Counted from the first letter of the stretch, positions 27,485 to 36,706 are shown. The stretch: 64,000 nt of DNA from Fusobacterium nucleatum_L (GCF_050231725.1 NZ_CP077172.1:1-64000), one strand, 5' to 3'. Notes: generated from the sequence alone by a model not told the origin. Translations and numbers: made by a program.

Positions 27485-28504
27485 ATGATCGCAAGAACAA
27501 ATGAAGGAAAAATAGATTATAAAAAAATTATTATAGAAAGTGGACTCTACCTTGTATTATTTTGTATGCTTATTGCAATAATAATAAAAGAACCTACTTT
27601 TTTAAGCTTAAGAAACTTTAAAAATATTCTTACACAATCATCTGTAAGAACAATTATTGCACTTGGTGTTGCTGGACTTATAGTGACACAAGGTACTGAC
27701 TTATCAGCAGGTAGACAAGTTGGACTTTCTGCTGTTATATCTGGAACACTTTTACAATCAATGACAAATGTAAATAAGGCTTTCCCTACATTAGGAGAAT
27801 TTTCAATATTTACAACTATATTGGTTGTTGTGGCAGTTGGTATAGTTATAGCAAGTATAAATGGAGTTGTTGTAGCAACACTAAATGTTCACCCATTTAT
27901 AGCTACTATGGGAACAATGACTATTGTGTATGGAATAAACTCTCTTTACTATGATAAAGCAGGAGCTGCTCCAATTTCTGGATTTGTAGAAAAATATAGT
28001 AAATTTGCACAAGGTTATATAAAAATAGGCTCATATACAATACCATATTTAATTATCTACGCTGCTATTGCAACATTAATTATGTGGACTTTATGGAATA
28101 AAACAAAATTTGGTAAAAATGTATTTGCTGTTGGAGGAAATCCAGAAGCTGCAAAGGTATCAGGAGTAAATGTTGTACTAACTCTTATGGGAATATATGC
28201 ACTATCTGGAGCATATTATGCTTTTGGTGGTTTCTTAGAAGCAGGGCGTATTGGTTCTGCAACTAACAACTTAGGATTTATGTATGAAATGGATGCTATT
28301 GCTGCCTGTGTTATAGGTGGAGTTTCATTCTATGGTGGTGTTGGTAGAATTTCAGGAGTTATCACAGGAGTTATAATTTTAACAATTATAAACTATGGAC
28401 TTACTTATACAGGTGTTAGCCCATACTGGCAATATATTATAAAAGGTATAATAATTGTTACAGCAGTTGCATTTGACTCTATTAAATATGCTAAAAAGAA
28501 ATAA
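27485..28504 (+). CDS. mglC: Galactose/methylgalactoside ABC transporter permease MglC
   Basis: This is a 339-residue inner-membrane permease of the CUT2 (RbsC/MglC) family with eight to ten hydrophobic segments. Typical elements are GVAGLIVTQGTDLSAGRQVGL, the coupling segment AVGGNPEAAKVSGVNV, and AACVIGGVSFYGGVGRISGV near the C-terminus. It ends the mglBAC operon, starts after AAGGAGAA, and has a strong bidirectional terminator behind it. Confidence 0.95.
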   Translation: MIARTNEGKIDYKKIIIESGLYLVLFCMLIAIIIKEPTFLSLRNFKNILTQSSVRTIIALGVAGLIVTQGTDLSAGRQVGLSAVISGTLLQSMTNVNKAFPTLGEFSIFTTILVVVAVGIVIASINGVVVATLNVHPFIATMGTMTIVYGINSLYYDKAGAAPISGFVEKYSKFAQGYIKIGSYTIPYLIIYAAIATLIMWTLWNKTKFGKNVFAVGGNPEAAKVSGVNVVLTLMGIYALSGAYYAFGGFLEAGRIGSATNNLGFMYEMDAIAACVIGGVSFYGGVGRISGVITGVIILTIINYGLTYTGVSPYWQYIIKGIIIVTAVAFDSIKYAKKK

Positions 28505-28534
28505 AATTAGATAAATTAAAAATAGTAGTAATAT

Positions 28535-28586
28535 AAAAAAATAGTTTCCTATGATAAAATTTTGTATCACGGGAAACTATTTTTAT
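28535..28586. terminator. Bidirectional terminator between mglC and the small lipoprotein gene
   Basis: AAAAATAGTTTCC pairs with GGAAACTATTTTT, extended by an inner ATGATA/TGTATCA pairing, and T runs lie on both strands. It separates two convergent operons. Confidence 0.8.
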
Positions 28587-28903
28587 TCTCCTAAGTCATT
28601 TAGATATTGGATATTTATAGTTGATTTGTTAATAAATGAATTAAGAAGAGTTATTTCATTTAGGCTTTGCTTTCTTCTGTTTAACTTTAAATCTCTAACT
28701 TCTTTTCTAAAATTTTCAAACTTATTTAATATAATTTTTCTATCTTCTTCTACTATTGGATTTTCCAACATTTTGTAATATTCATTTGTTATAACTCCAT
28801 ACTTTTGATTTAAGTTTACTTCTAGTTCATTAAAAGGTAAATTTGTTGAGCTACAGGCATTAATAACAAAAATACCAATTAGTGATAAAAAAATCTTTTT
28901 CAT
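28583..28903 (-). CDS. Small lipoprotein of unknown function
   Basis: This is a 106-residue protein with a lipoprotein signal: MKKIFLSLIGIFVINACSS, lipidation Cys at residue 17. The mature part is a charged, probably helical domain rich in Asn, Glu and Lys, including NELEVNLNQKYGVITNEYYKML and FENFRKEVRDLKLNRRKQSL. No known family is recognised. It is the last gene of the long leftward operon, 18 bases after gpsA, and its 3' end lies inside the shared terminator. Confidence 0.7.
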   Translation of the reverse strand: MKKIFLSLIGIFVINACSSTNLPFNELEVNLNQKYGVITNEYYKMLENPIVEEDRKIILNKFENFRKEVRDLKLNRRKQSLNEITLLNSFINKSTINIQYLNDLGE

Positions 28904-28921
28904 ATATGACCTTTCACTTTC

Positions 28922-29929
28922 TTACCAAGATTGAATTTCTAATTTTTTATCTCTTAACATAAGTTCATTAACTGCTTCTGCTACATTCTTATTTTCAAAT
29001 AGAACTGCATTAACTTGTTCAATTATTGGAATTTCTACATTATATTTTTTTGCAGCCATCAAAGCAGATTTAGCACTGTACACACCTTCAACAACCATAT
29101 TAACTTCTTTTATTGTTTCATCTAATGTTTTACCTTGTCCTAATAAAATTCCAGCTCTTCTATTTCTACTATGCATACTTGCACAAGTAACAATTAAATC
29201 TCCTAAACCTGTTAGCCCGTAAAATGTAGATTGTTCTCCACCCATAGCCACTCCTAAGGTAGAAATTTCTTTAATGCCACGTGTTATAAGAGCAGCTTTA
29301 GTATTATCACCATAATTTAATCCATCAGCAATTCCTGCCGCTAAAGCAATAACATTTTTTAAAGCACCTCCGATTTCTATCCCTATCATATCAGGACTTG
29401 TATATACTCTGAAAGCAGGGTTCATAAAGATATTTTGTAGATATAGAGTAAGTTCTTTATTGTGAGAAGAAACTACACAGGTGGTAGGAATTCCCCTTCC
29501 AACTTCTTCAGCATGACTAGGACCAGATAAAACAGCCACTTTTGGATTTTTATTCTTTAGCTCTTCTTCAATAATATCTGTCATAGTTTTTAATGTGTTT
29601 TCTTCTAATCCTTTTGCAACATTAACAATAATTTGCTCTTCTTTGATAATATCTTTCAAAGATTTTGAGACAGATCTTATTGCTTTTGAAGGAACAGCAA
29701 GTATTAAAATATCTTTATTGTTAATAGCTTCATTTAAATCGTCTGTTACCTTTATATCTTCTGGAATTAGTATATTTGGTAGTTTAGTCTTATTTTCTCT
29801 TGAGATTTTTAGTTCCTCAGCTTCTTTTTTATCAAAAGACCATATTGTTAAGTTATGAGCATTTCTATGCAGTAAAATTGCCAATGCTATTCCCCAACCT
29901 CCAGAACCAATAACTGATATTTTTGCCAT
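28922..29929 (-). CDS. gpsA: NAD(P)H-dependent glycerol-3-phosphate dehydrogenase
   Basis: This is a 335-residue cytoplasmic enzyme that reduces dihydroxyacetone phosphate to sn-glycerol-3-phosphate for phospholipid synthesis. The N-terminal Rossmann motif is ISVIGSGGWGIALAILL. VNVAKGLEENT, LSGPSHAEEV and the catalytic-lysine region IGGALKNVIALAAGIADGL are all present. The substrate-binding TGLGDLIVTCASMHSRNRRAG is intact. It starts after AAGGAGTAAAAA. The gene sits 66 bases behind a methyltransferase in the cob-radC-ricT operon. Confidence 0.95.
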   Translation of the reverse strand: MAKISVIGSGGWGIALAILLHRNAHNLTIWSFDKKEAEELKISRENKTKLPNILIPEDIKVTDDLNEAINNKDILILAVPSKAIRSVSKSLKDIIKEEQIIVNVAKGLEENTLKTMTDIIEEELKNKNPKVAVLSGPSHAEEVGRGIPTTCVVSSHNKELTLYLQNIFMNPAFRVYTSPDMIGIEIGGALKNVIALAAGIADGLNYGDNTKAALITRGIKEISTLGVAMGGEQSTFYGLTGLGDLIVTCASMHSRNRRAGILLGQGKTLDETIKEVNMVVEGVYSAKSALMAAKKYNVEIPIIEQVNAVLFENKNVAEAVNELMLRDKKLEIQSW

Positions 29930-29995
29930 TTTTTACTCCTTCCATTCCCCTTATAAATTTCTTAAATATAAAATAAGTGAATTGCTAACTAAATT

Positions 29996-30667
29996 TTATA
30001 TATAATAACTTTCAATTTCTAATTTTAGTTTTTTACCTTTAATAGCTTCAATAAATATCATACTTGATTTATTATTTTGAAGTGAATAAATAAAAACTAT
30101 TTTTTTTATAGAAAAATTATTTTCATCTAAAAGCTTTATAATTTCTATTAATCGGTGAGTTCTATGTATAAAATATAATGAGCCAATAGGTTTTAAAAGT
30201 CTTTTAGCATTAGAAATAAACTCACTTAAAGTTAAATTTATTTCATGTCTTGATATTGCTTTATGCTCATTATCATTTATTTTTTTTCCATTGTCTTCCA
30301 TATATGGAGGGTTTGAAATAATAATATCAAAATAGTTTGAATTTTTATACTCTTTAATATCCATACATTTAAATTGAATATTTTTTTTTATTTTATTTAA
30401 GCTTAAAGCTTTATTAGCCCTATCAATATTTTCTTCTTGTATATCAATTCCTACAATTTCATTTAAAAACTCATTAGTAGATAAAAGTATTGGTAATATT
30501 CCATTACCTGTTCCTATATCCAGTAATTTTAGATTTTCTTTATTTAAAGATTTTTCAAATAATTTAAAAAGCAATATGGTATCTTCTCCATATTTATAGC
30601 CTCCAAGTTTTTGAATTATTTTAAATTTTTCATCTAATTCTTCTAAAATCTCATCATTTTTTAACAT
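29996..30667 (-). CDS. TrmN6-like (YfiC-type) adenine-N6 methyltransferase
   Basis: This is a 223-residue SAM-dependent methyltransferase. LLDIGTGNGILPILLS binds SAM, VGIDIQEENIDRANKAL is motif II, and IIISNPPYMEDNGKK is the N6-adenine-type NPPY catalytic motif. The family that combines these in a ~230-residue protein with the opening GGYKYGEDTILLFKLF modifies A37 of tRNA1(Val) in E. coli. The RNA target here is inferred. It starts one base after ricT ends, indicating translational coupling. Confidence 0.82.
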   Translation of the reverse strand: MLKNDEILEELDEKFKIIQKLGGYKYGEDTILLFKLFEKSLNKENLKLLDIGTGNGILPILLSTNEFLNEIVGIDIQEENIDRANKALSLNKIKKNIQFKCMDIKEYKNSNYFDIIISNPPYMEDNGKKINDNEHKAISRHEINLTLSEFISNAKRLLKPIGSLYFIHRTHRLIEIIKLLDENNFSIKKIVFIYSLQNNKSSMIFIEAIKGKKLKLEIESYYI

Positions 30668-30668
30668 T

Positions 30669-31598
30669 TTACTCTTTCTCTAAAATTTTATTCTCTATTT
30701 CTTCTTTTGTTTTAATATTCTTTAAAATATTTGCTTCTTTTTTATTAAATTTAATATCTTTTATATCAAATCTTGAAATACCTTTATCTTTTATATCAAT
30801 GTAAAGAAAATTATTAAGAGGACTTATACTTACAACTTTTCCTTCTCCCATTTCTGTTTTAACTATTTGGTTAACAGCAGGGAAATTTTTAAGAGCTTCT
30901 TCATATTGAGTATATTCATAATTAATACAACATAAAAGTCTACCACAAACTCCTGATATTTTAGTAGGATTTATTACAAGCCCTTGATCTCTTGCCATTT
31001 TAACTGATACAGAATCAAATTTATTTATGAAGGTTTTGCAACATAATTCTTTACCACAAGGACCTATATTTCCTAGAATTCTTGCTTCATCTCTAACACC
31101 AATTTGTCTTAATTCTATTCTAGTTTTAAAAAGAATTGCTAAATCTTTAACAAGTTCTCTAAAATCTATTCTACCATTTGCAGTGAAATAAAAAATTAAT
31201 TTTGATTTATCAAAAGTATATTCACAAGTTATAAGTTTCATTTCAAGTTGATGTCTTCTAATTTTTTCTTTACAAGCAATAAAAGCTTCATCAGCTTCTT
31301 TTCTTTGTAAGTTATAAGTTTCTATTTCTGTTTCACTTGCTAACTTTAAAACAGGTTTTATAGGTAAAACTAAATCTTTTTCTTTCATTAATATAGGAGT
31401 ATTTGAAGCTACTCCTAGTTCTGTACCTCTGATAGTCTCGACTATTACTTTATCATTTTTTTTGAAAACTTGGTCACCAAGTACTTCAAAATAGTATCTT
31501 TTTTTAGTCGTTTCAAAAGTTACAATTAAAACTTTATGTAATTTTTCTGGGTCTGTACTTATAACTTCTGTATTTACAACATCTATAGTATTTTCCAT
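30669..31598 (-). CDS. ricT: PSP1-domain protein RicT
   Basis: This is a 309-residue member of the PSP1/YaaT (RicT) family. In Bacillus, RicT forms an Fe-S-binding complex with RicA and RicF that governs RNase Y-dependent mRNA maturation. The conserved cysteines stand in NIGPCGKELCCKTFINKF and GVCGRLLCCINYEYTQYEEAL, and the preamble GTELGVASNTPIL is also typical. I see no ricA/ricF nearby, so the complex partner is unknown. It lies between radC and the tRNA-type methyltransferase. The start is supported by TTAGGAGAT. Confidence 0.9.
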   Translation of the reverse strand: MENTIDVVNTEVISTDPEKLHKVLIVTFETTKKRYYFEVLGDQVFKKNDKVIVETIRGTELGVASNTPILMKEKDLVLPIKPVLKLASETEIETYNLQRKEADEAFIACKEKIRRHQLEMKLITCEYTFDKSKLIFYFTANGRIDFRELVKDLAILFKTRIELRQIGVRDEARILGNIGPCGKELCCKTFINKFDSVSVKMARDQGLVINPTKISGVCGRLLCCINYEYTQYEEALKNFPAVNQIVKTEMGEGKVVSISPLNNFLYIDIKDKGISRFDIKDIKFNKKEANILKNIKTKEEIENKILEKE

Positions 31599-31612
31599 TT
31601 TTATCTCCTAAT

Positions 31613-32311
31613 TTATATTAAACCTTCTTCTAAAAAACTGAAGTAGGAATTTTTTGTTATTATTATATGTTCTATTAATAGTGCACCAAAATTTTTAAGT
31701 CCCTTTATAATTTCATTTGTTAATTCTATATCACTTTTAGATGGAGTAACATTGTCTGAAGGATGATTATGAGCTAAAATTAATGATTTAGCATTTAAAT
31801 TAATAACTTTTTTATATATTTCCCTTGGATATACTGAACTTCTATCTAAAGTTCCAACTGAATTTTCTTCAAATTCTATTACTTCATTAGAACTTGATAA
31901 GTAAAGGACATAAAATTTTTCTATCTCTTCATAGCCTATTTTATTTCTTAAATATTTTAATAAAATATCTTTATTTGAGATTTTTAATGTTTCTTTATCT
32001 AGTAATTTTTTATTTTTTAATTCATCTTTATATACAATACTTGGTAAATCTCCTATTAATTTTAGAAATGCTATACTGTTTTTTCCTAAACCATTAATAG
32101 TAAATAATTTATCAAAATCTGCTTTAAATACATTATCTAAACTTTTAAATTTATTTAAAAGTTCTTTAGCTATTGGCTTTGTATCTTTCCTTGGTATACA
32201 ATAAGTAAGTAATAATTCTAAGATTTCATATTCTGCAAAACCATCAATTCCATTTTTTAAGAATTTTTCTTTAATTCTTTCTCTATGTCCTTGATTATTT
32301 TTTTCACTCAT
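31613..32311 (-). CDS. radC: RadC/MPN-type JAMM domain protein
   Basis: This is a 232-residue protein with an N-terminal helix-hairpin-helix region (GFAEYEILELLLTYCIPRKDT and FTINGLGKNSIAFL) and a C-terminal JAMM/MPN metal site LILAHNHPSDNVTPSKSDIELT. RadC-family proteins are annotated as DNA repair, but the real biochemical role is unsettled. The metal-binding residues HxH and S-x2-D are intact. It starts 11 bases after cobT, so it is part of the cobalamin operon transcript. Confidence 0.9.
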   Translation of the reverse strand: MSEKNNQGHRERIKEKFLKNGIDGFAEYEILELLLTYCIPRKDTKPIAKELLNKFKSLDNVFKADFDKLFTINGLGKNSIAFLKLIGDLPSIVYKDELKNKKLLDKETLKISNKDILLKYLRNKIGYEEIEKFYVLYLSSSNEVIEFEENSVGTLDRSSVYPREIYKKVINLNAKSLILAHNHPSDNVTPSKSDIELTNEIIKGLKNFGALLIEHIIITKNSYFSFLEEGLI

Positions 32312-32321
32312 ATCAAAACCT

Positions 32322-33386
32322 CTATTTATTAAATAAATTGTATACTTCTTCTGGAGTTTTCATAGTATTTATCATTTCTACTGCACAATCAATAATAGGA
32401 TAAGCAAGGACTGCTCCTGTTCCTTCTCCTAATCTCATATTCATATTTAAAAAAGTTTTTTCTTTTAAATAATCTAAGATTATATTAACTCCAGGCTCTT
32501 CACTCTTATGAGTAAACAACAAATAATCTTGAATATCTTTATTCAAATTACAAGCTAGTAGGGCAGCAACTGATGATATAAAACCATCAACAAGCATAAG
32601 TTTTCTATTAAGTGCTACTCCTATATACATTCCAACCATACAAGCTAAATCAAAACCACCAACAGATGCTAACATTTCAACTGCATCCATTTCAAAAGTA
32701 TTATATTTTTTACAGGCTTCAACTATGATTTTTTTCTTTTTATTTAGTCCTTCATCTGAAAGACCTCCACCTCTACCTACAACATCATCAATATTTTTTC
32801 TAGTTATTGAATATAAAAGAGCTGAACTTGTTGTGGTATTAGCTATACCCATTTCACCATTTGAAAATATATCATAATCTTGAGATTTTTCATTTATTAA
32901 GTCTATACCAATATAAATAGCATTTAAACATTCATCAATTGTCATAGCTTTTTCTTTAACAAAATTATTTGTTCCTCTTTTAATTTTTTTATGAATTAAA
33001 TTAGGATAGTCCCTTTTTATATCATTTTTCATACCTATATCTACAACATTTAAATCAATACCTAAAGTCTTTGTAAATATTCCAATACAAGCTATTTGGT
33101 TTAACATTGCCTCAGAAACTATTGGGGTATATTCAATAGGACAAGATGAAACTCCTTCTTCTATAACTCCATTATCTGCTGCAACTACAATATGACATTT
33201 CTTGTTTAATTTTTTTAAAGGATAAGTGTAAATCCCAGCAAGTTTTTTACAAATATCTTCTAAAATACCTAGACTATTCTTAGGTTTCATTTTTCTATCT
33301 AGTTCTCTTTGGGCTTTTTCAATATTTTTATTATTAATAGCTTTTATATCATTTATCAATTTAAATAAAGAATTCTTATCTCTCAT
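32322..33386 (-). CDS. cobT: Nicotinate-nucleotide-dimethylbenzimidazole phosphoribosyltransferase
   Basis: This is a 354-residue enzyme that activates the lower-ligand base for cobalamin by making alpha-ribazole phosphate. It shows VVAADNGVIEEGVSS, FSNGEMGIANTTTSSALL, VGRGGGLSDEGLNKKKKI and MRLGEGTGAVLAYPIIDCAVEM, which includes the catalytic Glu region. Length is normal. It is the fourth gene of the leftward order cobU-cobS-cobC-cobT. That set assembles the nucleotide loop but does not make the corrin ring. Confidence 0.95.
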   Translation of the reverse strand: MRDKNSLFKLINDIKAINNKNIEKAQRELDRKMKPKNSLGILEDICKKLAGIYTYPLKKLNKKCHIVVAADNGVIEEGVSSCPIEYTPIVSEAMLNQIACIGIFTKTLGIDLNVVDIGMKNDIKRDYPNLIHKKIKRGTNNFVKEKAMTIDECLNAIYIGIDLINEKSQDYDIFSNGEMGIANTTTSSALLYSITRKNIDDVVGRGGGLSDEGLNKKKKIIVEACKKYNTFEMDAVEMLASVGGFDLACMVGMYIGVALNRKLMLVDGFISSVAALLACNLNKDIQDYLLFTHKSEEPGVNIILDYLKEKTFLNMNMRLGEGTGAVLAYPIIDCAVEMINTMKTPEEVYNLFNK

Positions 33387-33399
33387 TTATATCAACTCA

Positions 33400-33975
33400 C
33401 TAATCTAATTTTGTTAAATAACTAAATTCAAAATTTCCCTCAAGAATCACAATAGAACCATTTTTTATTTCAAATTTCCAATAACTATCCAAGCTTCCAG
33501 AAATAAAATAACTAATTATACAGTTAATTATTCCCCAATGTGTAATAATAAGATTAGTTTTATTATAATCTAAACTTTCTAAAAAAGAAACAGCTCTTTC
33601 AAACATTTCTCTTGGACTTTCTCCTGTTACATAATTATAAGCCTTCCAGTCTTCTTCCATTTTTTTAACTTCAATAGGATATTTTTCTGACATTTCTTTA
33701 AATGTTAGACCTTCAAAAATTCCAAAATCTATTTCTTCTAATTTATTATCAAAAATTATATTTTTATCTAAATAATTACAAATTTCTGCTGTTTGTTTTG
33801 CTCTTTCTAAAGGGCTAGAATAAATTTTATCATAAGATATATTCAAAACTTTATCTTTTGCTTGATAAGCTTGGTTTATTCCTAAATCATTTAAAACAGG
33901 ATTTAACTTACCAAAATATAATTTTTGTGCATTCATATCTGTTTGTCCATGTCTTACTAAAATCAATTTTCCCAT
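33400..33975 (-). CDS. cobC: Histidine phosphatase, probable alpha-ribazole phosphatase
   Basis: This is a 191-residue phosphoglycerate-mutase-fold phosphatase. The catalytic phosphohistidine motif is KLILVRHGQTDMN at residues 3-15, a second conserved part is YSSPLERAKQTAEI, and the late catalytic His is in LIITHWGIIN. The fold alone does not fix the substrate. Its position between cobS and cobT makes alpha-ribazole-5'-phosphate (or adenosylcobalamin phosphate) the likely one. Confidence 0.88.
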   Translation of the reverse strand: MGKLILVRHGQTDMNAQKLYFGKLNPVLNDLGINQAYQAKDKVLNISYDKIYSSPLERAKQTAEICNYLDKNIIFDNKLEEIDFGIFEGLTFKEMSEKYPIEVKKMEEDWKAYNYVTGESPREMFERAVSFLESLDYNKTNLIITHWGIINCIISYFISGSLDSYWKFEIKNGSIVILEGNFEFSYLTKLD

Positions 33976-33984
33976 AATATTAAC

Positions 33985-34818
33985 CTATATAAAAAATGTA
34001 GGAATAACTAAAAGTAAGAATATATATATAAGACTAGATATTTCAAGTAAAGCTCCTAAAGTATCTCCAGTTATACCCCCAATTTTTCTTTCAATTAACT
34101 TTGAAAAGGCATAAGCAAATAAACCTAATAATCCAATAATAATAACTATAATAAAAATTGTTTTCATCATGAATTGGATAGGTAAATGATAATTAGTGAA
34201 AAGCATAAAAGGAACAAAAATTATTCCAATTGTATATACAAGTGTTATAATAGTAGCAATTAGAAGTCCTGAACTTGTTGTATTATCTACAAAAGTTTTT
34301 CCCATTCCATTTCCCCTTGCATAAGAAGAAAAAGTACAACTTACTACACTACAAAATCTTGAAACAACTGGATAAGTTATAATAGCATATATAGCTCCTT
34401 CACGGCTTTCTATTATCAATGAGTAAAACAATACAAATTTTAATAAAAAATATAAGATTAAAGCTAATGCTCCATTACTACCTAATCTTGAATCTTTCAT
34501 AATTTCAAGCATTTTATGTTTACTTCTATAACTAAAAATTCCATCAAAAGTATCTGCCAGTCCATCAAGGTGTAGAGCTCCTGTTGTAATTAAATCAGTT
34601 AAAATTACAACAATAATCATCAATGGTACAATAGCAGAGTAATTTAAATTTTTAAAAATAAAAGTAAAAACTATAGAAAAGAACAGTAATATAAATCCTA
34701 CTATTATCCCTACAACTGGAAAATATTTCATAGACTTTCCAAGTTTTTCCTCATCGTAATCTGTTTTTGGCATTGGTATTCTTGTCATAAAAGATAAAAG
34801 TGATAAAAATCCTTTCAT
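33985..34818 (-). CDS. cobS: Adenosylcobinamide-GDP ribazoletransferase (cobalamin synthase)
   Basis: This is a 277-residue inner-membrane enzyme joining alpha-ribazole to adenosylcobinamide-GDP. FLSLLSFMTRIPMP at the start, TTGALHLDGLADTFDGIFSYRSKHKMLEIMKDSRLGSNGAL (the catalytic DGxxDTxD-like stretch) and several hydrophobic segments identify CobS. KIGGITGDTLGALLEIS closes the family pattern. It sits 12 bases after cobU. Confidence 0.95.
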   Translation of the reverse strand: MKGFLSLLSFMTRIPMPKTDYDEEKLGKSMKYFPVVGIIVGFILLFFSIVFTFIFKNLNYSAIVPLMIIVVILTDLITTGALHLDGLADTFDGIFSYRSKHKMLEIMKDSRLGSNGALALILYFLLKFVLFYSLIIESREGAIYAIITYPVVSRFCSVVSCTFSSYARGNGMGKTFVDNTTSSGLLIATIITLVYTIGIIFVPFMLFTNYHLPIQFMMKTIFIIVIIIGLLGLFAYAFSKLIERKIGGITGDTLGALLEISSLIYIFLLLVIPTFFI

Positions 34819-34830
34819 TTTTTCCTCCCA

Positions 34831-35394
34831 TTATTTAATTTTTACTTTTATTCCTGAAACTGCTAAATAAGCTTCATCAGAATTTTTAGCAATAATTTGA
34901 TTAATTCTTCCACATATGTCTCTAAAATATCTTCCCAATGGATAATCAGGTACAAGTCCTGAGCCAATTTCATTTGTTACAAATACACAATCACATTTTT
35001 TAGATCTTATAAATTCTAAAAACTTGTAAGTTTCTTCTTGTAAATTTTCTTCTATTTTTTGTACAATAGATAAATCAATATTATCCCAGTGAATTTCTCT
35101 ATCCATTATCATATAATTAGAAACAAAATTTGTAACACAATCAAATAGTATGACATCTGCATTATCTATTTCATTTTTTACAAGAGAAACAAGATTTTTA
35201 TAACCTTCAATAGTTTTCCAACTAGTTCCTCTTCTTTCAATATGCTTTTTTATTCTATCTTTCATTTCTTCATCGAAAGCTATTGCTGTTGCAAAATAAA
35301 TTTTATTTTCATATTTATTTTCATAAATATATTCTTCAGCAAATTTACTTTTTCCACTTCTACTTCCACCAGTAAAAAATATAATTTTTCCCAT
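34831..35394 (-). CDS. cobU: Adenosylcobinamide kinase/guanylyltransferase
   Basis: This is a 187-residue bifunctional enzyme that phosphorylates adenosylcobinamide and then transfers GMP to it. The Walker A is FFTGGSRSGKSKFAEEY. YFATAIAFDEEMKDRIKKH includes the family's guanylylation histidine region (KHIERRG). The C-terminal FVTNEIGSGLVPDYPLGRYFRD is diagnostic. It is the first gene of the leftward operon. TATAAT stands on the minus strand at 35425-35420, about 30 bases upstream. I found no cobalamin riboswitch in the 60-base leader. Confidence 0.95.
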   Translation of the reverse strand: MGKIIFFTGGSRSGKSKFAEEYIYENKYENKIYFATAIAFDEEMKDRIKKHIERRGTSWKTIEGYKNLVSLVKNEIDNADVILFDCVTNFVSNYMIMDREIHWDNIDLSIVQKIEENLQEETYKFLEFIRSKKCDCVFVTNEIGSGLVPDYPLGRYFRDICGRINQIIAKNSDEAYLAVSGIKVKIK

Positions 35395-35437
35395 AGCAAC
35401 TCCTTAATATCTGTCTTTTATTATATCATATTTTTTA

Positions 35438-35476
35438 ATAAAAAAAACTCTTATCTAAAAGCTCTTAGATAAAAGT
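35438..35476 (-). terminator. Terminator of the META-EIIA-L,D-transpeptidase operon
   Basis: A 12-bp stem (ACTTTTATCTAA with TTAGATAAGAGT on the minus strand, one G-U pair) is followed by seven Ts. It overlaps the last codons of the L,D-transpeptidase gene and separates it from the cobU promoter. Confidence 0.8.
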
Positions 35477-36177
35477 TTTGAAAAATCATATTCTTTATTC
35501 TCATCAAAACTCGTATGAACATAGAGTACAACTCCACCAGAGATTAAATTTATAATTTTACTATTCAATTCTGTTGGAAGAGCAAGGCATCCTTTACTTC
35601 TTCCGAGTCTACCATATTTTTGAGCAAATGATTTATTTGCATAATTTGCTGCATGCATAACAATAGTTCTTTTTATTGCATTATCATTTTTTCCTTTTTC
35701 TAAACCATGAAGTTGTAGAGAGGCACCATTCTTTCCTTTATAAACAATTCCTGTTAAATAAAAACCAGATGATGTTGAATGAGAATTACTTTTGTTAGAA
35801 AAATTTGTTGCATACAAATCTCCTGTTCCTCTTCCATGTGCAACAAGACTTGACATAAGAAGTTCTTTTTTCTTTAAATCAACAATAAATAATCTTTCTT
35901 CAGTTGAAGGTTTAGTGTAGTCTACTATAACTAAAAGCTCATCATTTGGTGCATTAGAGTTTTCAATTTTTTCTAAACCTTGCATTGCATTGTTAAAACA
36001 TGAGAAACTTACTTTTTCCTTTAAAGATAAATCATCATAAATAGCTTGAATTTCTTTATTTGAAAACTTTTTCTGAGTATTTAAAATAAATTCATTTGTA
36101 ATTTTCATTTCAGAAAATGTTGATAAAGAAAAAAGTAGATAAAATCCAAATATAAAAATTTTTTTAAAAAATCTCAT
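35455..36177 (-). CDS. Secreted L,D-transpeptidase catalytic-domain protein
   Basis: This is a 240-residue exported protein with a signal sequence MRFFKKIFIFGFYLLFSLSTFSE. The C-terminal catalytic domain contains VMHAANYANKSFAQKYGRLGRSKGCLALP. This is the His...SxGC arrangement of the L,D-transpeptidase-like family that also includes E. coli YkuD-like and murein-hydrolase-type members. Cross-linking or trimming of peptidoglycan in the periplasm is expected. ATG 36177 is preferred; two GTGs just upstream nearly touch the EIIA stop codon. It is the last gene of a three-gene operon. Confidence 0.82.
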   Translation of the reverse strand: MRFFKKIFIFGFYLLFSLSTFSEMKITNEFILNTQKKFSNKEIQAIYDDLSLKEKVSFSCFNNAMQGLEKIENSNAPNDELLVIVDYTKPSTEERLFIVDLKKKELLMSSLVAHGRGTGDLYATNFSNKSNSHSTSSGFYLTGIVYKGKNGASLQLHGLEKGKNDNAIKRTIVMHAANYANKSFAQKYGRLGRSKGCLALPTELNSKIINLISGGVVLYVHTSFDENKEYDFSKLLSKSF

Positions 36178-36190
36178 TTTCACCACTTTT

Positions 36191-36685
36191 CTATTTTAAT
36201 ATTACTTTCATAATAGGTTCCCCTATTTTCACAAATTTTCCCAATGATAAAATTTCAATTTTCTCAACTTTTTCCATATTATTTATAATAATAGGACTTC
36301 TTGTAGAAGGAACATTACCTACTATATCATCAAGATTATATTTTACAATTTCTTCTCCAACCTTTATTGGACCAGGTTCTCTTAATTTGTTAAATCCTTT
36401 TCCCTCTAATTTAACAGTATCAATACCAAAGTGAACTATCATTTCTAAACCATCAATTGTTTCAAATATAATAGCATGATTAGTTGGGAAAATATTCATA
36501 AGTTGACCTTCAATGGGAGAACATATAGTCCCTTTATCAGGTTCAATTGCACAACCATCTCCAACCATTTTTTGAGCAAAAGCTTCATCAGGAACTTCTT
36601 CAAGTTCAATAACTTTACCATTGATCGGTGAGTATATAGTTACAATTGTCTTCTCTTTCTTCTTAAAAATATCAAATAATCCCAT
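36191..36685 (-). CDS. crr: PTS glucose-type EIIA protein
   Basis: This is a 164-residue cytosolic EIIA of the glucose superfamily. The phospho-accepting His is in GLEMIVHFGIDTVKLEGKGF, with the partner His in FPTNHAIIFET. The opening PINGKVIELEEVPDEAFAQKMVGDGCAIEP is the usual N-terminal fold. No EIIB or EIIC is encoded nearby, so it may phosphorylate a remote glucose/maltose-type EIIBC or act in signalling. It starts after TAGGAGGAATTAA, between the META lipoprotein gene and the L,D-transpeptidase gene. Confidence 0.93.
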   Translation of the reverse strand: MGLFDIFKKKEKTIVTIYSPINGKVIELEEVPDEAFAQKMVGDGCAIEPDKGTICSPIEGQLMNIFPTNHAIIFETIDGLEMIVHFGIDTVKLEGKGFNKLREPGPIKVGEEIVKYNLDDIVGNVPSTRSPIIINNMEKVEKIEILSLGKFVKIGEPIMKVILK

Positions 36686-36706
36686 AAATTAATTCCTCCT
36701 ATTTTA

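Noticed and set aside
28551..28778. 75-codon rightward frame opposite the small lipoprotein gene
   Set aside because: It begins inside a terminator hairpin, whereas the opposite strand has a proper lipoprotein signal and operon context.
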